NCBI GenBank assembly: GCA_011051855.1
Contig: DRKG01000546.1
Span: 1 to 14,078, forward strand
Direction: 5' to 3'
DNA from: a bacterium
Lineage (GTDB): Bacteria > Planctomycetota > UBA1135 > UBA2386
DNA length: 14,078 bases
In this document: positions 6,979 to 13,863 of the stretch, in pieces
Position numbering within the stretch: the stretch's first letter is position 1
Layout: every line of letters starts with the position of its first letter
Notes under the pieces: model-generated
What the model was told of the DNA's origin: nothing
Seen by the model: the letters and a program-made list of their open reading frames with translations, nothing else
Database searches by the model: none
Program-made: the position numbers and the translations under genes

Positions 6979-8493
6979 TCACGGCCGGGTGATCGATCGG
7001 CCGTCCTTGCGGCTGGGGAACTGCGCGTCCGTCGCCGCCAGGTGCTCGCGCAGGATGCGGCGCAGCCGCGTGACTTCGGCGGGCCGTTCGCCCGCGAGGT
7101 CGTGGCGCTCGCCGACGTCGCGCACGACGTCGTAGAGCTCGGCCCGGCCGCCGTCGTAGAACCAAATCAGCTTCAGGTCGCCGTCGCGCACGGCGCTGAA
7201 CGGTTCGATGCCCGGGCCTTCGGCGCCCCAGTAGTGGGGGCTGTGGAAGAACAGCGGATGGGGCAGTTGCGGCTTGCCGAGCAGCTTGCGCGCGAAACTG
7301 TGGCCGTCGGGCACGTTCGGTGCCGCGCCGACCAGGTCGCACAGGGTCGGCATCAGGTCCTCGAGCTGCACCGGCAGGTCGCAGACCCGGTCCGCAGCGA
7401 TGTGCTCCGGCCAGCGGATCGCGAACGGCACGCGCACCCCACCTTCGTAGGCAGAGCCCTTGCCGCTCTTGAGCGGGGCGTTGTGGGTGTGCTTGGCGCC
7501 GCCACGGCCGTGGGCGCTGAGGCCGCCGTTGTCGCTAGTGAACACCACGATGGTGTCATCGGCCAGTTGCCGCTGGTCCAGCCAGTCGAGCACGCGGCCG
7601 AGCGAGTCGTCGACACCGCGCACGAGGGCGGCGTAGCGCGCCTCCGGTTCGCTGAGCCCGCGTGCGCGGTAGTCGCCGACGAAGCGCTCATCCGGATCGA
7701 GGGGCGTGTGCACCGCGTAGTGCGCCAGATAGAGGAAGAACGGCTTGCCGGCCGAGACCGCGGCGTCGGCGGCGGCCAGCGCCTCGTCGGTCAGCACGTC
7801 GGTCAGGAAGCGATCGCTGCCGTGGTAGAACTCGAGCCCGGGGACCGCCCAGACGGTGTCGTCCCGGCGTCGCCGGAAGCCGTTCTTGGCCAGGTAGCTG
7901 GCCGGGGCGCCGGCGGCGTGGCCGGCGACGTTGACGTCGAAGCCGAGGTTGGTGGGGTCGGCGCCGGGCGTGCCGATCGCGCCGAAGTGGGCCTTGCCGA
8001 CCAGGATCGTGCGGTAACCGATGCGGGCGAGTCGCTGCGCCAGGGTTTCGCTGCAGACCGCGTCGGGCGTCGCCGGGTCGTTGCTGAGTCCACATCGGCG
8101 CCAATGCGGCCGCAGCAGACCGTGCCGCTCCGGGTCGGTCCAGCGATCCTGGCGCAGGGTCCAGTGGGTGACGCGGTGTCGCGCTGCTGCCATGCCGGTC
8201 ATCAGACTGACGCGCGAGGGGGTGCACACCGGATGGGCGTAGGCGTGGCGCAGCTTGGTGCCCTCGCGGCACAGTCGCTCGACGTTGGGAGTCTCGTAGC
8301 GGTCGTTGTTCGGAGTGCGCTCCGTATGGAACGGCTCGCTCAGATCCTGCCAGCCGAGGTCGTCGACGAAGAACACCACCACGTTCGGCCGGTGGACCAC
8401 TGCGGCCGCCGTGCGGTCGGTGCGGTGGGATGGCAGATGGCACGCGGCCAGCAGCGCCACGGTGAGGCCCACCGAGCAGGTCACGCGTGGCAC
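6979..8493 (-). CDS. Type I sulfatase, predicted lipoprotein
   Basis: A formylglycine-dependent sulfatase (alkaline-phosphatase-like fold, S1 type) that should hydrolyse sulfate esters, most likely on sulfated polysaccharides outside the cytoplasmic membrane; the substrate cannot be read from sequence. The 504-residue product starts with a short signal and a good lipobox (LLAA|C, Cys18). The maturation signature PVCTPSRVSLMTG carries Cys90, to be converted to formylglycine. Probable metal and catalytic residues are Asp44-Asp45 (FFVDDLGW), Lys167 and His169 (GKAHFG in place of the usual GKWHLG), His262, Asp321-Asn322 (TSDNGG) and Lys342 (APLKSGKGSAYEGGVRVP). The GTG at 8493 lies 1 base after the folD stop, with GGAGGT five bases upstream, so it is probably the second gene of a folD operon. 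The gene converges on ccsA. Confidence 0.95.
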   Translation of the reverse strand: MPRVTCSVGLTVALLAACHLPSHRTDRTAAAVVHRPNVVVFFVDDLGWQDLSEPFHTERTPNNDRYETPNVERLCREGTKLRHAYAHPVCTPSRVSLMTGMAAARHRVTHWTLRQDRWTDPERHGLLRPHWRRCGLSNDPATPDAVCSETLAQRLARIGYRTILVGKAHFGAIGTPGADPTNLGFDVNVAGHAAGAPASYLAKNGFRRRRDDTVWAVPGLEFYHGSDRFLTDVLTDEALAAADAAVSAGKPFFLYLAHYAVHTPLDPDERFVGDYRARGLSEPEARYAALVRGVDDSLGRVLDWLDQRQLADDTIVVFTSDNGGLSAHGRGGAKHTHNAPLKSGKGSAYEGGVRVPFAIRWPEHIAADRVCDLPVQLEDLMPTLCDLVGAAPNVPDGHSFARKLLGKPQLPHPLFFHSPHYWGAEGPGIEPFSAVRDGDLKLIWFYDGGRAELYDVVRDVGERHDLAGERPAEVTRLRRILREHLAATDAQFPSRKDGRSITRP

Positions 8494-8494
8494 G

Positions 8495-9337
8495 TCAGAC
8501 CTCCGCGCCGGCGGCGCGTAGCGTGTTGCGCATCAGCATCGCGACCGTCACCGGGCCGACGCCGCCCGGCACCGGCGTCAGGAAGCCGGCGACTTGCTCG
8601 GCCGACGCGAAGTCGACGTCGCCGACGATCTTGCCGTCGGCACCCTGGTTGATGCCGACGTCGATCACGCACGCACCGGGTTTCAGCATGTCGCCGTGCA
8701 CGAGGCCGGGCTTGCCGACCGCGACCACGACGATGTCGGCGCGGCGGGTGTGCTCGATCAGGTTGCGCGTGCCGATGTGGCACACGGTGACCGTCGACAG
8801 GTGGTGCAGCAGCAGCACCGCGATCGGCTTGCCGACGATCTCGCTGTGGCCGACCACCACGGTCTCGGCGCCGCGCAGGTCCATGCCGGTCTCGACGATC
8901 AACTGCTGGGCGGCGGCGGCGGTGCACGGAGGCAGCAGCGGTTCCTTGTAGAGGATCGTGCCCATGTTCGCCGGGTGCATGCCCTCGACGTCTTTGTGCG
9001 GCGCGATCGCCATCTGCACGTGCCGACCGTCGATGCCCGGCGGCAGCGGTCGCTGCACCAGCATGCCGGAGACGTCGTCGCGGCCGTTCAACTCGTCGAT
9101 GCGGGCCATCAGGTCCGCTTCGGTGGTGCCGACGGGCAGGTTCTGCACCTCCATGTCGATGCCGACCTCTTCGGCCGCGCGCCGCTGGTTGCGCACGTAG
9201 ACGGCGGCGGCGGGATTCTGCCCGATTTCGAGCGAAACGAGGCGGACCGGCCGGGTTGCGAGCCTGTCGCGGGCTTCGCGCAGGCGTTCACGCATGCGTT
9301 TGGCGATTTGACGGCCGTCGAGGAGTTGCGCGGGCAA
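8495..9337 (-). CDS. folD: FolD: methylenetetrahydrofolate dehydrogenase / methenyltetrahydrofolate cyclohydrolase, active-site Lys replaced
   Basis: FolD oxidises 5,10-methylene-THF with NADP and then hydrolyses methenyl-THF to 10-formyl-THF, feeding purine and formyl-Met synthesis. With a TTG start at 9337 the product is 280 residues, normal for the family, and begins MPAQLLDGRQIA as FolD proteins do; GGAG lies 10 bases upstream. Motifs: VQRPLPPGID (94-103, with the conserved Gln95), KDVEGMHPANMG (115-126, Asp116), the nucleotide-binding VVVGHSEIVGKP (160-171), VTVCHIGT (183-190) and the C-terminal PGGVGPVTVAMLM (257-269). The catalytic region reads YVRNQRRAAEEVGI: Tyr47 is kept, but position 51, normally Lys (YVxxK), is Gln (CAG). 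GHSEIVGKP and KDVEGMHP also differ from the usual GRSxIVGKP and KDVDGFHP, so this belongs to a divergent branch. It may lack cyclohydrolase activity (see findings). Confidence 0.96.
   Translation of the reverse strand: MPAQLLDGRQIAKRMRERLREARDRLATRPVRLVSLEIGQNPAAAVYVRNQRRAAEEVGIDMEVQNLPVGTTEADLMARIDELNGRDDVSGMLVQRPLPPGIDGRHVQMAIAPHKDVEGMHPANMGTILYKEPLLPPCTAAAAQQLIVETGMDLRGAETVVVGHSEIVGKPIAVLLLHHLSTVTVCHIGTRNLIEHTRRADIVVVAVGKPGLVHGDMLKPGACVIDVGINQGADGKIVGDVDFASAEQVAGFLTPVPGGVGPVTVAMLMRNTLRAAGAEV
8499..8504 (-). promoter_or_regulatory. Shine-Dalgarno site for the sulfatase gene
   Basis: On the minus strand GGAGGT lies within the last codons of folD, with a 5-base spacer to the GTG at 8493. It is the strongest ribosome site in the window and decides the GTG start for the sulfatase, which gives the lipoprotein signal. 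Confidence 0.75.
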
Positions 9338-9347
9338 GTGATTCGTG

Positions 9348-9351
9348 CTCC
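9348..9351 (-). promoter_or_regulatory. Shine-Dalgarno site for folD
   Basis: GGAG on the minus strand, 10 bases before the TTG at 9337. Together with the family-typical MPAQLLDG N-terminus it supports a TTG start; the nearest downstream ATG would remove the conserved LDGRQIA stretch, and an in-frame TTG at 9397 would add 20 atypical residues. Confidence 0.55.
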
Positions 9352-9358
9352 GGTTGGG

Positions 9359-9384
9359 GTTTGGCCAAACGGCCGGTGTGGCCG
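9359..9384. promoter_or_regulatory. 12-bp palindrome and adjacent hairpin in the folD/rhomboid divergent gap
   Basis: GTTTGGCCAAAC at 9359-9370 is a perfect 12-bp palindrome. It is followed directly, sharing one base, by CGGCC-GGTGT-GGCCG (9370-9384), a 5-bp stem with a 5-base loop. Both lie between the divergent genes and downstream of the candidate folD promoter, where a repressor site or a 5' leader structure of folD could act. The role is inferred from position and symmetry only. Confidence 0.35.
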
Positions 9385-9386
9385 AA

Positions 9387-9415
9387 AAGATAGCCAAGGT
9401 GCGCGTCGCACCCAA
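9387..9415 (-). promoter_or_regulatory. Candidate folD-sulfatase promoter
   Basis: Read on the minus strand, TTGGGT (9415-9410) and TATCTT (9392-9387) are separated by 17 bases, resembling -35 and -10 elements (3/6 and 4/6 to the sigma70 consensus). TATCTT lies in the most AT-rich spot of the folD/rhomboid gap, about 50 bases before the folD start. Pattern match only; planctomycete promoters are poorly defined. Confidence 0.3.
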
Positions 9416-9424
9416 ACGTGCTGT

Positions 9425-10288
9425 ATGAGCTACGGAACGCCTTCCTTTCGCCTGCCGACGCTGACTCCCGCGATCAAGCACCTGCTGATCGCGAACGCGG
9501 TCGTGTTCGTGCTGAACATGCTGCTCGTCGGTCGGCTCAGCCAGCCGAGCCAGGGGGCGTGGCTGGCGTTTTCGTGGTCGGGTTTGTGGGAGGGCTACGG
9601 CCTCGGGTTGGTGCGCATCGTCACCTACCAGTTCGCGCACGCGTTCGCGGACCCGATGCACTTCGTGATGAACATGCTCGTGCTGTACTTCTTCGGCACG
9701 ATGGCCGAGGCGCGACTCGGCTACCGCGGCACGTTGAAGCTCTACCTGATCGGCGGCGCGGTCGGTGCGCTGCTGCACCTCGGCCTTGCGTCCCTGCAGG
9801 GGGGCTACGACGCCAAGTTGGTCGGTGCCAGCGGCGCCTGCTACGCGTTCCTGGTCTACGCCGCTGCGATGGCGCCGCGCGCGACCGTGATCTTCATCGT
9901 GTTCCCGCTGCAACTGTGGGTCCTGGCAGCCGGTCTGGTCGCGCTCGGCCTGTATGCTACCTTCGTCGAGTTCGCCACCGGCTACGGCAGCGGCACCGCC
10001 CACGGCGCCCACTTGGGCGGTGCCGCGCTCGGCCTGCTGGCCTACCGGCGGAACTGGTTCGTCGACTGGCAGGACCACGCCGGCGTCGAGCGGCCGGGCT
10101 TCGTGCGCGGGCTGATGGCGCGCGTGCGCCAGCAGCGCCTCGCGCGCGATCGCGCGCGCCAGCAGGGCCGCCAGGAACGACTCGATGCGATCCTCGACAA
10201 GGTCAAGCAGCAGGGCATCGGTGCTTTGAGCCCGGCCGAACGGCGCTTCCTCGAGCAGGCCAGCAAGGACGCCCAGAAGCAGCGCTGA
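9425..10288 (+). CDS. Rhomboid family intramembrane serine protease with C-terminal DUF6576-like tail
   Basis: Rhomboids cleave transmembrane substrates within the membrane using a Ser-His dyad. The 287-residue product has about six membrane helices between residues 18 and 206, the oxyanion Asn83 in HFVMNM, the catalytic Ser136 in GASGACYAF and the catalytic His196 in AHGAHLGGA; all key residues are intact, so it should be active. After the last helix comes a long charged cytoplasmic tail (about 207-287), Arg/Gln-rich and helical, ending in DAILDKVKQQGIGALSPAERRFLEQAS. That resembles the small DUF6576 motif I know from the C-termini of bacterial rhomboids. The ATG at 9425 has no evident ribosome site. 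It diverges from folD across 87 bases. The substrate is unknown; membrane-protein quality control is one possibility. Confidence 0.94.
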   Translation: MSYGTPSFRLPTLTPAIKHLLIANAVVFVLNMLLVGRLSQPSQGAWLAFSWSGLWEGYGLGLVRIVTYQFAHAFADPMHFVMNMLVLYFFGTMAEARLGYRGTLKLYLIGGAVGALLHLGLASLQGGYDAKLVGASGACYAFLVYAAAMAPRATVIFIVFPLQLWVLAAGLVALGLYATFVEFATGYGSGTAHGAHLGGAALGLLAYRRNWFVDWQDHAGVERPGFVRGLMARVRQQRLARDRARQQGRQERLDAILDKVKQQGIGALSPAERRFLEQASKDAQKQR

Positions 10289-10410
10289 ACTGGGGATCTC
10301 TCCCGCCGGCTCTTCGTCGCCTTCCTTGCTTGGACGCGGATTGCGCGCACCGGGGGCGCTGTTTCATGCATGGATCGGGCTAGGATGGGCGCCCGACCCT
10401 TCCTCAGCCG

Positions 10411-12537
10411 ATGATGCGTCAGACCAATCTCTCCGTCCTCTTCTCGCTTCTGCTCGCCGCGTTGTTCCTTTCGCGCTCGTTGGCCGCGCAGGAGTTGTCC
10501 CGCGACGAGTTCCGCCGGCAGTGGAATCAGGGCATGAGCCTCGACGACGAGAAGCTCTGCGACAAGGCGATGAAGCGCGGTGCGCCGCACGCGATCACCT
10601 ACTTCGAGGAATTGTGGTTCCAGGCGCGCAACGGCGACAACATCGAGGCCGAGCACCAGTGCGATGCGCTGCTCGCCTCGTGGGAACGCTGCTTCCAGTC
10701 GCGGCGCACGCTCGAGGAGGTGCAGCGCTGGGCGGACGGCGCGACCAATCCGGTCTACGACGAGTTGCAGTCGATCCGGGCCAACTCGGCCAAGCTGTGG
10801 AACGACTTCACTACCAACGTCGCGCCCAACCACCACAAGCCCGACTACCAGGCTTGCTACGAGGACTACCTGAAGCTGGCGAAGATGGCGGAAGGCCTCG
10901 GCCACTACCAGGAGGCGGCCGACCTGTGGGGGCTGGCGAGCGTCGTCGGCAGCAAGATGCCCGACAAGACGATCGAGGAGCGCGAGCAAGTGGTGTTCGC
11001 GATCGAGCAGCAGTTGGCCTGCCGGGACCGGTGGGGCTACACGTTCGACGCCTACTACCAGCGCAACAAGGAGTACATCAAGTCCGAGATGGCGGCCATC
11101 GAGGCCGACAAGAAGGATCGGCAGAAGCGGCGCAGCGAAGGCTACGACCCCGATGCCAAGGGGGTCGAGTCGTTGGTGATGCCGGGCAAGGACGCGACCA
11201 AGCACCCGTTGGCGTTCGTGGCCCTGAAGGACTGGCGCAAGGGTGGCGACTACGGGCCGTGCGGCGGCCCGGTGCCGCTCTACTGGTGGCTCGGCTCGCT
11301 GGGCGAGGCTCCGGCCAGTAGCAAGCTGGGCTGGTTCCTGCAGCAGCCGCTCTACCTGCTGCGCCGCGGCGCCAACAAGTTCGCGATCAGCACCGAGGAG
11401 ACCGATTCGGACCGGGCGACGCCGATCGACGTCGGCCCGAAGGGCAAGCCGACCACGTTCCACCTCGACGCGGGCAAGCGGGTGCCCTACGCGATGTTCT
11501 TCTGGATGGGCACGGACTCGGAGGCGATCGGCACGGCCAAGTGCAACTACACCTCGACCAAGCAGGTCGCGAGCGTCTATTACAAGAGCGCCACCAGTTG
11601 GAAGGCGACCGTCGGCAAGGAGACGATCGTCTACTACGACGACGACACCAGCGGCACGCCCGGCAACGCGACCCCGTGGCAGAGTGAATACCGGTCCTTC
11701 CTCGTCGGCGACGCCACCGGCAGCGGCGTGCTGGCGCCACTGCTCGATTCGATGAAGGTCGGCCGCGGCAAGCGCGTGCCGTTCTCGGCCTTCGTCAAGC
11801 TCGCCGACGGCTGGTTCCACCAGGAGGTGCACGGGTTCAGCGAGGTGTCCTTGCGGCCGCTGAATCCGGAGTACTTCAAGACCGGCAAGGTCAAGCTCGC
11901 CTGGAGTGGGCCCAAGGCGACTGCGCCGGTGCAGTTGGTGGTGCAGGGCAAGGGCGTGTTCAGCGCGGCGATCTTCGACATCGCCGGCGGCAAGGAGGTC
12001 GAACTGCCGGCCGGCGAATACCGGGTGATCTGGGGGCGTGTGCAGAGCGGCAAGGGCGCGCGGCTGCAGACGGCGCAGATCTATCCGACCGAGCAGCACG
12101 AGGGCTTCGTCGTCGAACCCGGCAAGACCAAGAAGCTCGCCATGGGGGCGCCGTTCGTGCTCGACTTCGAGCGAGGGGGAGATCGCAACGCGTCGATCGA
12201 CGCCCTGTCGATCTGCGTGCGCGAACGGTCGAACTGCAAGCTGACGGCGATGCAGAACATCCCGCTCGCCTGTTCGGTGATGGCGGCCAAGGACGAGAGC
12301 GGCAAGGGTGCCAAGGAATACGGCGAGTTCGTGCCGTTCACCAACGACCAGTTGGTGCTGGCGGCGTCGAAGCACTACACGAACCTCGGCTTTCACGTGG
12401 CCTGCTTCCCGATGCCCAGGGGCTACAAGAACGGGGAGATGGTGCTGTCTTTCAAGCTGCCGCGCGACGGCATGAAGGTCGGTTTGACGGTCAAGAAGCA
12501 CAAGTTCTTCAAGACGCTCGAGACGGTCTGGAAGTAG
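10411..12537 (+). CDS. Large secreted protein of unknown function
   Basis: I do not recognise a named family. The 708-residue product has a clear Sec signal peptide (MMRQTNLSVLFSLLLAALFLSRSLAAQE; cleavage probably after Ala25 or Ala26), so it is exported. Residues about 30-225 are helical with repeated aromatic/Ala patterns reminiscent of TPR-type helices, ending in a basic coiled stretch. Residues about 230-708 look beta-rich: an Asp-rich loop YYDDDTSGTPGN (408-419) that could bind calcium, a PAGEYRVIWG strand pair (533-542) of the kind found in small beta-sandwich domains, and VEPGKTKKLAMGAPFVLDFE. The DDD...G loop and the PAGEYR(V) segment recall secreted planctomycete proteins I have seen, but this is memory, not a search. 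About a dozen cysteines are scattered through it. It lies 122 bases after the rhomboid gene and 14 bases before serS. Alternative start: ATG at 10414. Confidence 0.85.
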   Translation: MMRQTNLSVLFSLLLAALFLSRSLAAQELSRDEFRRQWNQGMSLDDEKLCDKAMKRGAPHAITYFEELWFQARNGDNIEAEHQCDALLASWERCFQSRRTLEEVQRWADGATNPVYDELQSIRANSAKLWNDFTTNVAPNHHKPDYQACYEDYLKLAKMAEGLGHYQEAADLWGLASVVGSKMPDKTIEEREQVVFAIEQQLACRDRWGYTFDAYYQRNKEYIKSEMAAIEADKKDRQKRRSEGYDPDAKGVESLVMPGKDATKHPLAFVALKDWRKGGDYGPCGGPVPLYWWLGSLGEAPASSKLGWFLQQPLYLLRRGANKFAISTEETDSDRATPIDVGPKGKPTTFHLDAGKRVPYAMFFWMGTDSEAIGTAKCNYTSTKQVASVYYKSATSWKATVGKETIVYYDDDTSGTPGNATPWQSEYRSFLVGDATGSGVLAPLLDSMKVGRGKRVPFSAFVKLADGWFHQEVHGFSEVSLRPLNPEYFKTGKVKLAWSGPKATAPVQLVVQGKGVFSAAIFDIAGGKEVELPAGEYRVIWGRVQSGKGARLQTAQIYPTEQHEGFVVEPGKTKKLAMGAPFVLDFERGGDRNASIDALSICVRERSNCKLTAMQNIPLACSVMAAKDESGKGAKEYGEFVPFTNDQLVLAASKHYTNLGFHVACFPMPRGYKNGEMVLSFKLPRDGMKVGLTVKKHKFFKTLETVWK

Positions 12538-12551
12538 GCTCGTCGCCCGAA

Positions 12552-13838
12552 ATGCTCGATATCAAGGTGCTGCGCGAGAACCCCGATGCTGCGCGCGCGG
12601 GGGCGATCAAGAAACACATGCCGGAGCGGGCGGCCGCGGTCGATCGCGCGCTGGCGCTCGACCAGGAACTGCGGGCGATGACGCCGCGCATCGATGCGAT
12701 GCGCAGCGAACAGAAGGCCGCCGGCAAGCAGCTCGGCAAGCTGTCGGCCGAGGAACGTGAGGCGTTCCTGCAGCAGCAGAAGCAGCTCAAAGCGGAGCTG
12801 CAGGTGTTGGAAGACGAGGAACGCGAGCTGCGCCGCAAGCTGCACGAGGAACTCAGCCTGGTGCCCAACCTGCCCGACGAGGAGGTGCCCGAGGGCAAGG
12901 ACGACAGCGAGAACACTGAGATCCGCAAGGTCGGGGAGATCCGTGAGTTCGGTTTCGAACCGCGTGCGCACTACGACCTCGGCGAGGCGCAGGGCTGGCT
13001 CGACTTCGGTCGCGCGGCCGAGATGGCTGGCAGCCGCAACTACATCCTGTTGGGCGACATGGTGCTGTTGCACGACGCGATCCTGCGGTTTGCCGTCGAC
13101 CTGCTGGTCGAGCGCGGCTTTACGCCGATCGACCCGCCGCTCTTGGTGCGCGACGCGGCGATGTTCGGCACCGGCTTCTTTCCGGGCGGCGAGGAACAGA
13201 CCTACCGCTGCGAGAAGGACGGCCTGAACCTGATCGGCACCGCCGAGGTGCCGGTCACGTCGCTACACTCCGGCGAGATCCTGAAGGAGTCCGATCTGCC
13301 GAAGAAATACGTCGCGCGCACGGCGTGCTTCCGGCGCGAGGCCGGCACCTACGGCAAGGACACCCGCGGCCTCTACCGCGTGCACCAGTTCCAGAAGGTC
13401 GAGCAGGTGATCGTCGATGTCGCCGACAGGGAGCGTTCGCTCGCGCACCACCGCGCGATCGTGCGGAACGCCGAGGATCTGCTGCAGGCGTGCGAGCTGC
13501 CGTATCGGGTCGTCAACGTCTGCGGCGGCGATCTCGGCGTGCCGCAGGCGATGAAGTACGACATCGAAACCTGGATGCCGTCGCGCCAGAGCTATAGCGA
13601 GACCCACTCGGCGTCGCGCTTCTACGACTACCAGGCGCGGCGGCTCAACCTTCGCTACCGGCCGGAGAAGGGCAAGCCGCTGTTCTGCCACACGCTGAAC
13701 AACACCGTCGCCGCCAGTCCGCGCATCCTGATCCCGTTGATCGAGAACCACCAGAACGAGGACGGCACCGTGCGCGTCCCCGAGTGTCTGCGCCGCTACC
13801 TCGGCGGTCGCGAGGTGCTGGGGCGCCCGGTCTTCTGA
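12552..13838 (+). CDS. serS: Seryl-tRNA synthetase (class II)
   Basis: SerRS charges tRNA-Ser (and tRNA-Sec) with serine in the cytoplasm. The 428-residue product has normal family length: MLDIKVLRENPDAAR at the start, a charged coiled-coil arm that grips the tRNA (about 30-108), the TAEVPVTSLHSGEIL substrate site, motif 2 (FRREAGTYGKDTRGLYRVHQF from Phe260) and motif 3 from His380. Motif 3 reads HTLNNTVAASPRILIPLIE, while the common form is HTLNGSGLAVGRT; the conserved Arg391 is kept. The usual CSN(x)nDFQARR segment reads ETHSASRFYDYQARR (350-364). Both changes look like a SerRS subgroup, not decay. The ATG at 12552 lies 14 bases after the preceding stop with no strong ribosome site. A 15-bp tandem duplication spans the stop codon, giving a second in-frame TGA. 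Confidence 0.98.
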   Translation: MLDIKVLRENPDAARAGAIKKHMPERAAAVDRALALDQELRAMTPRIDAMRSEQKAAGKQLGKLSAEEREAFLQQQKQLKAELQVLEDEERELRRKLHEELSLVPNLPDEEVPEGKDDSENTEIRKVGEIREFGFEPRAHYDLGEAQGWLDFGRAAEMAGSRNYILLGDMVLLHDAILRFAVDLLVERGFTPIDPPLLVRDAAMFGTGFFPGGEEQTYRCEKDGLNLIGTAEVPVTSLHSGEILKESDLPKKYVARTACFRREAGTYGKDTRGLYRVHQFQKVEQVIVDVADRERSLAHHRAIVRNAEDLLQACELPYRVVNVCGGDLGVPQAMKYDIETWMPSRQSYSETHSASRFYDYQARRLNLRYRPEKGKPLFCHTLNNTVAASPRILIPLIENHQNEDGTVRVPECLRRYLGGREVLGRPVF

Positions 13839-13862
13839 TCGGCCGGGTTCTGATCGGCCGGC
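13833..13862 (+). repeat. 15-bp tandem duplication across the serS stop codon
   Basis: TTCTGATCGGCCGG occurs at 13833-13846 and again at 13848-13861, a 15-base unit repeated twice with one mismatch at the last base. Each unit contains TTC TGA in the serS frame, so the final Phe codon and the stop are duplicated. Confidence 0.9.
13839..13861. terminator. GC hairpin between convergent genes, possible terminator
   Basis: TCGGCCGG at 13839-13846 can pair with TCGGCCGG at 13854-13861: six G-C pairs flanked by two G-T wobbles, loop of 7. It fills the 25 bases between the serS stop and the stop of the minus-strand gene, the place for a bidirectional terminator, but it has no T-run on either side, so intrinsic termination is doubtful. 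Confidence 0.3.
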
Positions 13863-13863
13863 A

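Noticed and set aside
6943..8652. 569-codon plus-strand frame over the sulfatase gene
   Set aside because: It is the shadow of the sulfatase frame, starts inside ccsA, and shows no recognisable domain.
9185..9187. Reading the FolD Lys-to-Gln change as a sequencing error
   Set aside because: Lys AAG to Gln CAG is one base, so an error is not impossible, but the neighbouring family positions (R-R for K/Q-K, GHSEIVGKP, KDVEGMHP) also differ in step, which fits a real divergent branch better.
8594..9424. Apparent long N-terminal extension of the rhomboid frame across folD
   Set aside because: The frame happens to be open, but this stretch encodes FolD on the other strand and rhomboid similarity begins at the ATG at 9425.
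9338..10078. Upstream extension of the folD frame on the minus strand
   Set aside because: FolD similarity and normal length begin at the TTG at 9337; the extension lies opposite the rhomboid gene and is low-complexity.
10289..10410. Possible -10 box TAGGAT (10381-10386) and a weak GGGA/TCCC hairpin after the rhomboid gene
   Set aside because: No -35-like sequence lies 16-18 bases upstream of TAGGAT, and the hairpin stem is only about 4 bp with no T-run.
10042..12501. 819-codon open frame on the minus strand opposite the large secreted protein
   Set aside because: The translation is Arg/His/Leu/Val-rich without domains or signal, a typical mirror of a GC-rich gene; the plus-strand protein has a signal peptide and sensible composition.
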